Assembly (NCBI GenBank): GCA_016861185.1
Contig: BOKW01000007.1
Coordinates: forward strand, 1 to 64,000
Source of the DNA: Betaproteobacteria bacterium
GTDB lineage: Bacteria > Pseudomonadota > Gammaproteobacteria > Burkholderiales > Burkholderiaceae_F
Length of the DNA stretch: 64,000 nt
Direction: 5' to 3'
Shown here piece by piece: positions 7,989-14,797 of this stretch (positions within the stretch are counted from its first letter, which is position 1; every line of letters starts with the position of its first letter). Made by a program: the position numbers and the translations under genes. The notes under the pieces were generated by a model that saw only the letters and a list, made by a program, of their open reading frames with translations, did not search any database and was not told the DNA's origin.

Positions 7989-8423
7989 CTACGGGGTCGG
8001 CGGCTTCACGGACAGGCCGACGCGCGCCACGCCTTCCTTCTGCAGCGCGTCCATCACCTTCATCACGTGGTCGTAGCGCACGTCCTTGTCGGCGGCGATC
8101 ACGACCGGCGGCGGCTGATCCTTCCTCGCCTGCTGGCGCTTCTTGATCGCCGCCACCGCGCCCGGCAGGTCATTCGCGAGTTCCTTGCCGACCTCGCGCA
8201 GCGTGAGCCGGCCGTCGGCACGGATCACGATCTCCAGCGGCCGATCCGGCGCGCGCGAGGACTTGCCGACGGTCGGCAGGTTGACCAGGCTCGGGTTCAC
8301 GAACGGTGCGGCCACCATCAGGATCACCACGAGCACCAGCATCACGTCGATGTAGGGCACGACGTTGATGTCGGCCAGCATCCGGCGCCGGCTGCCGGAC
8401 TGTCTGCGCGCGAGCAGGGCCAT
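7989..8423 (-). CDS. tolR: TolR, proton-channel subunit of the Tol-Pal motor
   Basis: TolR is an ExbD/TolR family protein of 144 residues with a single membrane helix. The motif INVVPYIDVMLVLVVILMVAAPF holds the conserved membrane aspartate used for proton coupling with TolQ. The periplasmic domain follows, with VVIAADKDVRYDHVMKVMDALQKEGVARVGLS typical of the family. The gene lies 12 bases after tolQ. Confidence 0.96.
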   Translation of the reverse strand: MALLARRQSGSRRRMLADINVVPYIDVMLVLVVILMVAAPFVNPSLVNLPTVGKSSRAPDRPLEIVIRADGRLTLREVGKELANDLPGAVAAIKKRQQARKDQPPPVVIAADKDVRYDHVMKVMDALQKEGVARVGLSVKPPTP

Positions 8424-8435
8424 CGCCGTGCCTCT

Positions 8436-9104
8436 TCAGTGCTGCCGCTGCAGGATGTTCGAGAACTCCTCGATGAAGGTCTCGAAGCGGTTGGCGAGCC
8501 GGTCGATGTCGTGCGCGAAGCGGTTGTACGCGACGACCGCCGGGATCGCCGCGAACAGACCGATCGCCGTGGCGATCAGCGCCTCGGCGATGCCGGGCGC
8601 CACCGTCGCGAGCGTGGCCTGCTCGAGGCTCGCGAGCCCCGTGAACGCATGCATGATCCCCCACACGGTTCCGAACAGGCCCACGTAGGGGCTCACGGAG
8701 CCGACCGATGCAAGGAAAGCCAGCCGCGACTCGAGCGCGTCCATCTCGCGCTGGTAGGCGGCGCGCATCGCGCGGCGCGCGCCGTCGAGCATCGCCTGCG
8801 CGTCGCCCTTGCCGCGCAGCTTCAGGAACTCGCTCATGCCGGCTTCGAAAATGCGCTCCAGCGCGCCGGTCTTCTTGCGCGGGTTCGACGCCGCCTGATA
8901 AAGCGCGCCCAGATCGGCGCCTCCCCAGAACGTGCTCTCGAAGCGCAGCGTCTCGCGCCGCGCGCCGCGGATCGCGAAGCCCTTGCTGAAGATCGCCGTC
9001 CACGAGGCGAGCGAGACGACGAGCAGCAGCGCCATCACGAATTGCACGACGATCGTCGCCTGCGTGATGAGCTTGAGTATCGAGAGATCGGCGGCAGCGG
9101 TCAT
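8436..9104 (-). CDS. tolQ: TolQ, proton-channel subunit of the Tol-Pal motor
   Basis: TolQ is a MotA/TolQ/ExbB family inner-membrane protein of 222 residues with three membrane helices: near residues 15-35 and a pair in the C-terminal half (SVSPYVGLFGTVWGIMHAF, APGIAEALIATAIGLFAAIPAVVAYN). The GLFGTVWGI motif is the family signature. The frame is open for another 107 codons upstream, but that part is the antisense of ybgC; MTAAADLSILKLI at 9104 is the natural start. It lies 17 bases after ybgC. Confidence 0.95.
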   Translation of the reverse strand: MTAAADLSILKLITQATIVVQFVMALLLVVSLASWTAIFSKGFAIRGARRETLRFESTFWGGADLGALYQAASNPRKKTGALERIFEAGMSEFLKLRGKGDAQAMLDGARRAMRAAYQREMDALESRLAFLASVGSVSPYVGLFGTVWGIMHAFTGLASLEQATLATVAPGIAEALIATAIGLFAAIPAVVAYNRFAHDIDRLANRFETFIEEFSNILQRQH

Positions 9105-9121
9105 GGCGGTCGGGGAAAGGA

Positions 9122-9562
9122 TCAGGCAGCCGCGGTCGGCTGCAGGCGGGAAACGAGATCGGCGGGCAGGCGCGCCGGCGCGCCGCGCCGCGTGTCGACG
9201 CACGCGACCTTGACCGTCGCCTGCGCGAGAAGTTCGTCGCCGCGCCGCGCCCGCTGCCCGAACACGAGGTAGCTGCGCGCCAGTTCGGCGATGCGTGCTT
9301 CGATCGTCAGCATGTCGTCGAGCCGCGCCGGCCGCAGGTAGTCGATCGCGAGCTGCGCGACGACGAACTGCAGCCCGTGCTCGGCGGCCAGCTCGCGCTG
9401 CGCGAACCCGAGCGCGCGCAGCCACTCGGTGCGGCAGCGCTCGAAGAAGCGGAGGAAGTTCGCGTAGTAGACGATGCCGCCGGCATCGGTGTCCTCGTAG
9501 TACACGCGCACCGGCCAGCGGAAGGTCGCGACGGAAACTTCGGGACGGACGGTCGTCGACAC
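9122..9562 (-). CDS. ybgC: YbgC, Tol-Pal-associated acyl-CoA thioesterase
   Basis: YbgC is a cytoplasmic hotdog-fold thioesterase and usually the first gene of the tol-pal operon, as here. The 146-residue protein contains the 4HBT signature YYEDTDAGGIVYYANFLRFF, with the catalytic aspartate in EDTDAGG. No ATG is available near the N-terminus; GTG at 9562 (VSTTVRPEVSVATFRW) gives the normal length. TAAACT followed by CGCGCCC lies directly before the GTG and may be a promoter -10 element for the operon. Confidence 0.93.
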   Translation of the reverse strand: MSTTVRPEVSVATFRWPVRVYYEDTDAGGIVYYANFLRFFERCRTEWLRALGFAQRELAAEHGLQFVVAQLAIDYLRPARLDDMLTIEARIAELARSYLVFGQRARRGDELLAQATVKVACVDTRRGAPARLPADLVSRLQPTAAA

Positions 9563-9731
9563 GGGCGCGAGTTTATCGCGCAGCCCCTTTGCCGCCGCTC
9601 GCGTCCGGACGCTAGCCCGGATACTTGACGAGGGACGCGGGAAAACGAGCCGCACGGAGCGTGCGGCGAGTTTCGAGCGCAGCGGCCACTGTGCGAGCGA
9701 ATGCGGGATGTGGATTGCGCGAGAACACGTA

Positions 9732-9846
9732 GGTTGGGGTGAGCAAAGCGAACCCCAACGCGGTTCGGCACGTTGCGGTGTCGCGGTGAGCAAAGCGAAC
9801 CCCAACGCGGTTCGGCCCGTTGGGGTTCGGCTCTGCCTCGCCCCAA
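9732..9846. repeat. Palindromic GTTGGGG repeat cluster
   Basis: A 27-bp inverted repeat at 9733-9759 has arms GTTGGGGT and ACCCCAAC around GAGCAAAGCGA. A second half-copy (GGTGAGCAAAGCGAACCCCA) lies at 9785-9804. A third, diverged palindrome with arms GTTGGGG and CCCCAAC ends at about 9847. The unit resembles the dispersed REP-like elements of many proteobacteria. It fills the gap between the divergent ybgC and ABC transporter genes. Confidence 0.7.
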
Positions 9847-9864
9847 CACGCGCCGGCCAGCCCG

Positions 9865-9870
9865 TACAAT
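9865..9870 (+). promoter_or_regulatory. Possible -10 element of the peptide transporter operon
   Basis: TACAAT followed directly by CCGCGC lies 76 bases before the ATG of the binding-protein gene. The same -10 plus CGCGC shape occurs ahead of dusB, tonB, glyQ and both tRNA genes. No good -35 is visible 17 bases upstream, where the palindromic repeat cluster ends. Confidence 0.4.
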
Positions 9871-9940
9871 CCGCGCTTCGCAGAAGGGCGAAGAACAAGG
9901 AGACGTGTGCCGCCTCACGAGGGCGGACGCACCGACGACG

Positions 9941-12193
9941 ATGCAGCTTCATCGGATCGGATCGCCGCCGCGGCATTGGCTCGCCGCGGCAGCTGCGCTG
10001 GCGCTCGCCGCCTGCAGCGGCGTCACCAACAGCCCGCACCCGAGCGGCGCCGAGCGGACCAACACGCTGTTCGCCGCGTTCACCGAGCGCTCGCCGCGCT
10101 ATCTCGATCCGACGGCCTCGTACAGCAACGACGAAACGCCGTTTACGTTTCACGTCTACGAACCGCTGTTCCGCTTCCATTACCTGAAGCGGCCCTACGA
10201 ACTGGCGCCGCGGACGGCGGAAGCGGTGCCGAAGCCGCGCTACTTGGACAGGAACGGCCGCGAGCTGCCGGCCGACGCGCCGGGTGAAGCGATCGCCGAA
10301 AGCGTCTACGACATCCGGATCAAGAAGGGAATCCTGTTCGCGCCGCATCCGGCGTTCGCGAAGGATGCCGCGGGCAGCTACGTCTATCACCGGCTGACGC
10401 GCAAGGACACCGCGGACAAGTACAAGGTCACCGACTTTGCGCTGACCGGCACGCGCGAGCTGACCGCGCACGATTACGTGTACGCGATCCGGCGGCTCGC
10501 GACCACGCGCATCAAGTCGCCGTCGTTCTCGCTGATGAGCGAGTACATCATCGGGCTGAAGGAATACGGCGAACGGATCGAGAAGATCGACAAGGAACTG
10601 CGCGCGGGGCTGGCGCCGACCGACCGCGACCTGCCTTTCCTCGACTTCCGGCAGTACGACTTCCCCGGCGCGCAGGCGCTCGACGATCACACGCTGCGCA
10701 TCCGCATCAAGGGCAAGTACCCGCAGTTCCGCTACTGGCTCGTGATGCCGTTCTTCGCGCCGGTGCCGTGGGAGGCCGACGCGTTCTACGCGCAACCGGG
10801 CATGGCGGAAAAGAACCTGACGCTGAACACCTGGCCGGTCGGCACGGGCCCGTTCATGATGACCGTGTACGAGGAGAACCGCCGCCACGTGCTCGAGCGC
10901 AATCCGAACTTCCGCGGCGAACCGTATCCGTGCGAAGGCGAAGCCGAGGACAAGGCGGCCGGGCTGCTTGCCGATTGCGGCAAGCCGATGCCGTTCATCG
11001 ATCGCATCGTCTACACGATCGAGAAGGAGAAGATCCCGCTGAAGGCGAAGTTCCTGCAGGGCTTCTACGACGTGCCGGAGACATATCGCTTCGAATACGG
11101 CATCGAGTACGGCATCGACGTGCGCGACTCGCCCGAGATCGCCAGGATGTTCGAGGAGCGCAAGATCAAGCTGCCGAAGACGATCGACATCTCGAACTGG
11201 TACCTCGGCTTCAACTGGCTCGATCCGGTGGTGGGCAAGGGCAAAACGCCCGATCAGCAGCAGCGCAACCGCAAGCTGCGGCAGGCGCTGTCGATCGCGA
11301 TCGACTGGGAGGAGTACGTCAAGATCTTCGAGACGAAGGCGAGCGGCGTGCCGGCGATGAACCCGGTGCCGCCGGGCGTGTTCGGCTGGCGCGGCGGGCC
11401 GGAAGGAATCAATCGCGTCGTCTACGACGTGGTCGACGGCAAGCCGGTGCGCAAGTCGCTCGAAGTCGCCAAGAAGCTGCTCGCCGAAGCGGGCTATCCG
11501 GACGGCCGTGACGCCGTGACCGGCAAGCCGCTGGTGCTCAACTACGACTACCAGCGCGTGCTCACGCCCGAGTTCAAATCGGAAGTCGACTGGATGGTCA
11601 AGCAGTTCGCCAAACTCGGCGTGCAGCTCGAAGTGCGCGCGACCGACTACAACCGCTTCCAGGACAAGGCCGACAAAGGCTCGCTGCAGATCTTCTTCTG
11701 GGGTTGGCTCGCGGACTATCCGGACGCGGAGAACTTCCTGTTCCTGCTGTACGGGCCGAACTCGAAGGCGCTGACCGGCGGCAACGGCGAAAACGTCGCC
11801 AACTACCAGAACGACGAATACGACCGGCTGTTCGAGAAGCTGAAGATGCTCGACGACGGCCCCGAGAAGCAGGCGACGATCGACCGCATGGTGCGCATCC
11901 TGCAGGAAGACGCGCCGTGGAGCTTCGGCTACAACCCGTACGCCGCCGGCGCGTATCACCAGTGGTTGAGCAACACGAAACCGACCAACTTGGTGAAGGA
12001 TCTGCTGCTCTACTATCGGCTCGATCCCCCGCTGCGCGCACAGAAGATCGCCGAATGGAACAAGCCGATCGTCTGGCCGGTCGTGGCGATCGCGCTCGTG
12101 CTGATCGCCGCGATCGTGCCGGCGTTCGCCGCCTGGCGCCGGCGCGAACGCGAGACGGCAGCGCGCACGCTCGCGGCGCAGGGGGCCGAGTAG
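9941..12193 (+). CDS. Peptide-type ABC transporter substrate-binding lipoprotein
   Basis: This solute-binding protein of family 5 (OppA/DppA/YejA class) probably delivers oligopeptides to the adjacent permeases. It is 750 residues, well above the usual 500-600. The signal peptide ends in a lipobox LAAC with Cys 25. Family features include a start like TLFAAFTERSPRYLDPTASY, GPFMM, and IFFWGWLADYPDAENFLFLLY near the C-terminus. Oddly, a second hydrophobic helix (IVWPVVAIALVLIAAIVPAFAAW) lies near the end and is followed by an arginine-rich tail, so the protein may be tethered to the inner membrane at both ends. A GTG at 9905 would add 12 residues; an AAGGAG lies there but only two bases away. 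Confidence 0.9.
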   Translation: MQLHRIGSPPRHWLAAAAALALAACSGVTNSPHPSGAERTNTLFAAFTERSPRYLDPTASYSNDETPFTFHVYEPLFRFHYLKRPYELAPRTAEAVPKPRYLDRNGRELPADAPGEAIAESVYDIRIKKGILFAPHPAFAKDAAGSYVYHRLTRKDTADKYKVTDFALTGTRELTAHDYVYAIRRLATTRIKSPSFSLMSEYIIGLKEYGERIEKIDKELRAGLAPTDRDLPFLDFRQYDFPGAQALDDHTLRIRIKGKYPQFRYWLVMPFFAPVPWEADAFYAQPGMAEKNLTLNTWPVGTGPFMMTVYEENRRHVLERNPNFRGEPYPCEGEAEDKAAGLLADCGKPMPFIDRIVYTIEKEKIPLKAKFLQGFYDVPETYRFEYGIEYGIDVRDSPEIARMFEERKIKLPKTIDISNWYLGFNWLDPVVGKGKTPDQQQRNRKLRQALSIAIDWEEYVKIFETKASGVPAMNPVPPGVFGWRGGPEGINRVVYDVVDGKPVRKSLEVAKKLLAEAGYPDGRDAVTGKPLVLNYDYQRVLTPEFKSEVDWMVKQFAKLGVQLEVRATDYNRFQDKADKGSLQIFFWGWLADYPDAENFLFLLYGPNSKALTGGNGENVANYQNDEYDRLFEKLKMLDDGPEKQATIDRMVRILQEDAPWSFGYNPYAAGAYHQWLSNTKPTNLVKDLLLYYRLDPPLRAQKIAEWNKPIVWPVVAIALVLIAAIVPAFAAWRRRERETAARTLAAQGAE

Positions 12194-12204
12194 GTGCACG
12201 ACGC

Positions 12205-12295
12205 ACGTTTGCCCTCACCCTCGTTCCCTCTCCCAGGGGGAGAGGGAGGACGAGCCCCTCTCCCTCCGGGAGAGGGGTTGGGGTGAGGGGGAGGT
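12205..12295. repeat. Nested GGGAGAGGG palindromic repeat
   Basis: Two hairpins, CCCTCTCCC/GGGAGAGGG and CCCCTCTCCC/GGGAGAGGGG, are enclosed by outer arms CCCTCACCC (12212-12220) and GGGTGAGGG (12281-12289). The element fills the gap between the binding-protein and first permease genes. Its right end runs into the GGGGAGG that serves as the permease ribosome-binding site. Related sequences occur at 30351 and 54244. Confidence 0.75.
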
Positions 12296-12299
12296 TTTG

Positions 12300-13280
12300 A
12301 TGGGTGCCTACATCCTGCGCCGGCTGGCGTATTCGGTGCTGATCCTCGCCGGCGTCAACCTGCTGACGTTCACCCTGTTTTTCGCGATCAACTCGCCGGA
12401 CAACATCGCGCGGCTGAACATCGGCGGCAAGCGCGTGACCGCCGAGGCGATCGAGAAGTGGAAGGTCGAGCGCGGCTACGACAAGCCGTTGTGGTTCAAC
12501 GCGCAGGCGCAGGGGCTCGACAAGGTCCGCAAGACGATCTTCTACGACCGCTCATTGCGCCTGTTCACGCTGAACTTCGGTTCGAGCGACAGCGGGCGCG
12601 ACATCGCGCACGAGATCGGCAACCGCATCGGCCCCAGCCTCGCACTGATGCTGCCGATGATCGCGCTGACGGTGATCGTCGGCATCGCGTTTTCGCTGCT
12701 GCTGGTGTTCTTCCGCACCAGCTACCTCGACTTCTGGGGCACCGTGCTGTGCGTGTTGATGATGTCGATCTCCAGCCTCTTCTACATCATCATGGCGCAG
12801 TGGTTCTTCGGCAAGATGCTGCGCGTCGTGCCGATCTCGGGTTTCGGTCCGGGGCTCGATCTGTTCAAGTTCCTGCTGCTGCCGGTCCTGGTCGGCATCG
12901 TCTACCAACTCGGCTCCGAAGCGCGATTGTTCCGCGCGATGCTGCTGGAGGAGATCGGCAAGGACTACGTGCGCACCGCGAGATCGAAGGGGCTGGCGGA
13001 ATCCGCCGTGCTGTTCCGCCACGTGCTGCGCAACACCTGGCTGCCGATCCTGACGCACGTCGGCGCGCTGCTGCCGTACGCCTTCCTGGGCTCGCTCGTG
13101 TTCGAGTCGTTCTTCGGCATCCCGGGGCTCGGCAGCTACACGATCGAGGCGATCAACGCGCAGGACTTCGCGATCGTGCACGCGATGGTGTTCCTCGGGT
13201 CGGCTCTCTACATCACCGCCTATCTGCTGACCGACATCGCGTACACGTGGGTCGATCCGCGTGTGCGGCTCGCGGGGTGA
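12300..13280 (+). CDS. ABC transporter permease, OppB/YejB type
   Basis: This is an inner-membrane permease of a peptide-type ABC importer, 326 residues with about six membrane helices. The N-terminal MGAYILRRLAYSVLILAGVNLLTFTLFF and the EAA-loop region (MLLEEIGKDYVRTARSKGLAESAVLFRHVLRNTWLPI) are typical of OppB. The C-terminal part (GSLVFESFFGIPGLGSYTIEAINAQD) is also conserved in the family. The ATG at 12300 follows a GGAGG. It overlaps nothing and lies 13 bases before the next permease gene. Confidence 0.93.
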   Translation: MGAYILRRLAYSVLILAGVNLLTFTLFFAINSPDNIARLNIGGKRVTAEAIEKWKVERGYDKPLWFNAQAQGLDKVRKTIFYDRSLRLFTLNFGSSDSGRDIAHEIGNRIGPSLALMLPMIALTVIVGIAFSLLLVFFRTSYLDFWGTVLCVLMMSISSLFYIIMAQWFFGKMLRVVPISGFGPGLDLFKFLLLPVLVGIVYQLGSEARLFRAMLLEEIGKDYVRTARSKGLAESAVLFRHVLRNTWLPILTHVGALLPYAFLGSLVFESFFGIPGLGSYTIEAINAQDFAIVHAMVFLGSALYITAYLLTDIAYTWVDPRVRLAG

Positions 13281-13293
13281 GGAAAGCGCGACC

Positions 13294-14796
13294 GTGCCGA
13301 AGTTCGTTTTCATCTGGACCGATCTCGCCGTTTGGCTGTTCGCTGCCGCCGCCGCGTTCTACGCGTGGCGCGTGCGCGGCAATGCGAACCTGCGCGCGAC
13401 CTGGCGTCACGTCGCGCACGATGCGCCGGCGATGTGCTCCGGCGTCGTGCTGCTCGCCTTCATCGCGGTGGCACTGCTCGATTCAATCCATTACCGGCCG
13501 CTGCTGCCGCCGGCGCCAGGCGCGGCCGCCGATGCCGCGCCGGCGTACGCAACGCGCACGTACTCGGTGCTCGACGGGCTGCTCGCGCACGCGATCGAAT
13601 CGCGCGAGCGCACCTACTCCGCGCCGCTTGCCTACCGCTCGTTCCAGAAGGAAACGTTGATCGTCGATGGCAAGGAAACGCGCGAGTTTCCGCGCCTGGC
13701 TTTCGGCGGCGCGCATCTGAAGGACCCGGCGCGCGAGTGGGTGCCGGATCTCGTCGCGAAGTCGGTGCAAGGCGTGGTCGGCGGAGCGCTCGTTGCCGTT
13801 GCGCTGGCCGCGCTGCTCGCGGCGCTGCGCGCGCGCAGCCGCGGCCAGACATGGGCGGCGTCGTGGCAGGAGATCGCGCGCGGACACACCGACGTGCCTT
13901 GGCGCGCGATCCTGCTCACGCTCGCGCTGCTGTCGCTTTTCATCGGCTGGATCGCGGCGCTGTGGCCCTGGTATCACCCGTTCGGCACCGACCGCACCGG
14001 CAACGATGTGCTGTTCCAGGCGCTGAAGAGCATCCGCACTGCGGTCGTGATCGGCACCTTGTCGACCGTGGCCACCCTGCCGCTTGCGATCGCGCTCGGC
14101 ATCCTGGCCGGCTACTTCAAGGGCTGGGTCGACGACGCGATCCAGTACTTCTACACGGTGCTGTCGTCGATTCCGCCGGTGCTGCTGATCGCCGCGCTGG
14201 TGCTGCTGATCCAGGTGTGGATCGACAAGAATCCGCAGTGGTTCGAGACGGGGCTGGAGCGCGCCGAGTTTCGCCTGTTCCTGCTGTGCCTGATCCTCGG
14301 CGTGACGGGCTGGGCCACGCTGTGCCGGCTGCTGCGCGCGGAGACGCTGAAGATCGTCGAGCTCGACTACGTGCAGGCCGCGCGTGCCTTCGGCGTGTCC
14401 AACCTGCGCATCATGGCGCGCCACGTTCTGCCGAACGTGATGCACCTGGTGCTGATCGTCGTCGTGCTCGACTTCTCCGCGCTGGTGTTGTACGAAGCGG
14501 TGCTGTCGTACGTCGGCGTCGGCGTGGATCCCACTTCGTCGAGCTTCGGCTCGATGATCAACCTCGCGCGTTCCGAGATGGCGCGCGACCCGGGCGTGTG
14601 GTGGAACCTGGCGTCGGCCTTCGTCTTCATGCTCGCGCTGGTGCTGGCCGCGAACCTCTTTGCCGACGCCGTGCGCGAGGCTTTCGATCCGCGCGCGCGT
14701 GTGTTCCGGCCGAAGCGGTGGCGGCCGGCGTTGGCGCGTGCGCGCGCGCAGATCGCACAGCCGGCCGCGGGTACTCAACCGGCACGGGCGGGTTGA
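13294..14796 (+). CDS. ABC transporter permease, OppC/YejE type with long N-terminal extension
   Basis: The second permease of the importer has 500 residues, against about 300-340 for OppC or YejE. The canonical part begins near residue 225 with WYHPFGTDRTGNDVLFQALKSIRTAVVIG and contains the EAA loop (AETLKIVELDYVQAARAFGVSNLRIMARHVLPN). The N-terminal third adds two or three membrane segments and a soluble stretch of about 90 residues (RTYSVLDGLLAHAIESRERTY onward), probably periplasmic. GTG at 13294 is preferred because GAGGAAA lies about eight bases upstream; the frame is open back to 13261 but would overlap the previous gene. Confidence 0.9.
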   Translation: MPKFVFIWTDLAVWLFAAAAAFYAWRVRGNANLRATWRHVAHDAPAMCSGVVLLAFIAVALLDSIHYRPLLPPAPGAAADAAPAYATRTYSVLDGLLAHAIESRERTYSAPLAYRSFQKETLIVDGKETREFPRLAFGGAHLKDPAREWVPDLVAKSVQGVVGGALVAVALAALLAALRARSRGQTWAASWQEIARGHTDVPWRAILLTLALLSLFIGWIAALWPWYHPFGTDRTGNDVLFQALKSIRTAVVIGTLSTVATLPLAIALGILAGYFKGWVDDAIQYFYTVLSSIPPVLLIAALVLLIQVWIDKNPQWFETGLERAEFRLFLLCLILGVTGWATLCRLLRAETLKIVELDYVQAARAFGVSNLRIMARHVLPNVMHLVLIVVVLDFSALVLYEAVLSYVGVGVDPTSSSFGSMINLARSEMARDPGVWWNLASAFVFMLALVLAANLFADAVREAFDPRARVFRPKRWRPALARARAQIAQPAAGTQPARAG

Positions 14797-14797
14797 C

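Noticed and set aside
4730..8146. A plus-strand open frame of 1138 codons opposite the tol-pal operon
   Set aside because: It is antisense to cpoB, pal, tolB and tolA, which carry clear family motifs, and its translation is arginine/alanine-rich low complexity typical of high-GC shadow frames.
9563..12199. The upstream part of a 1025-codon minus-strand frame that ends in ybgC
   Set aside because: Only the last 146 codons (from GTG 9562) are real; the rest is antisense to the substrate-binding protein gene.
13261..13293. Upstream start for the second permease overlapping the first
   Set aside because: GTG at 13294 has a well-placed GAGGAAA, while the upstream codons overlap the previous gene and lack a ribosome site.
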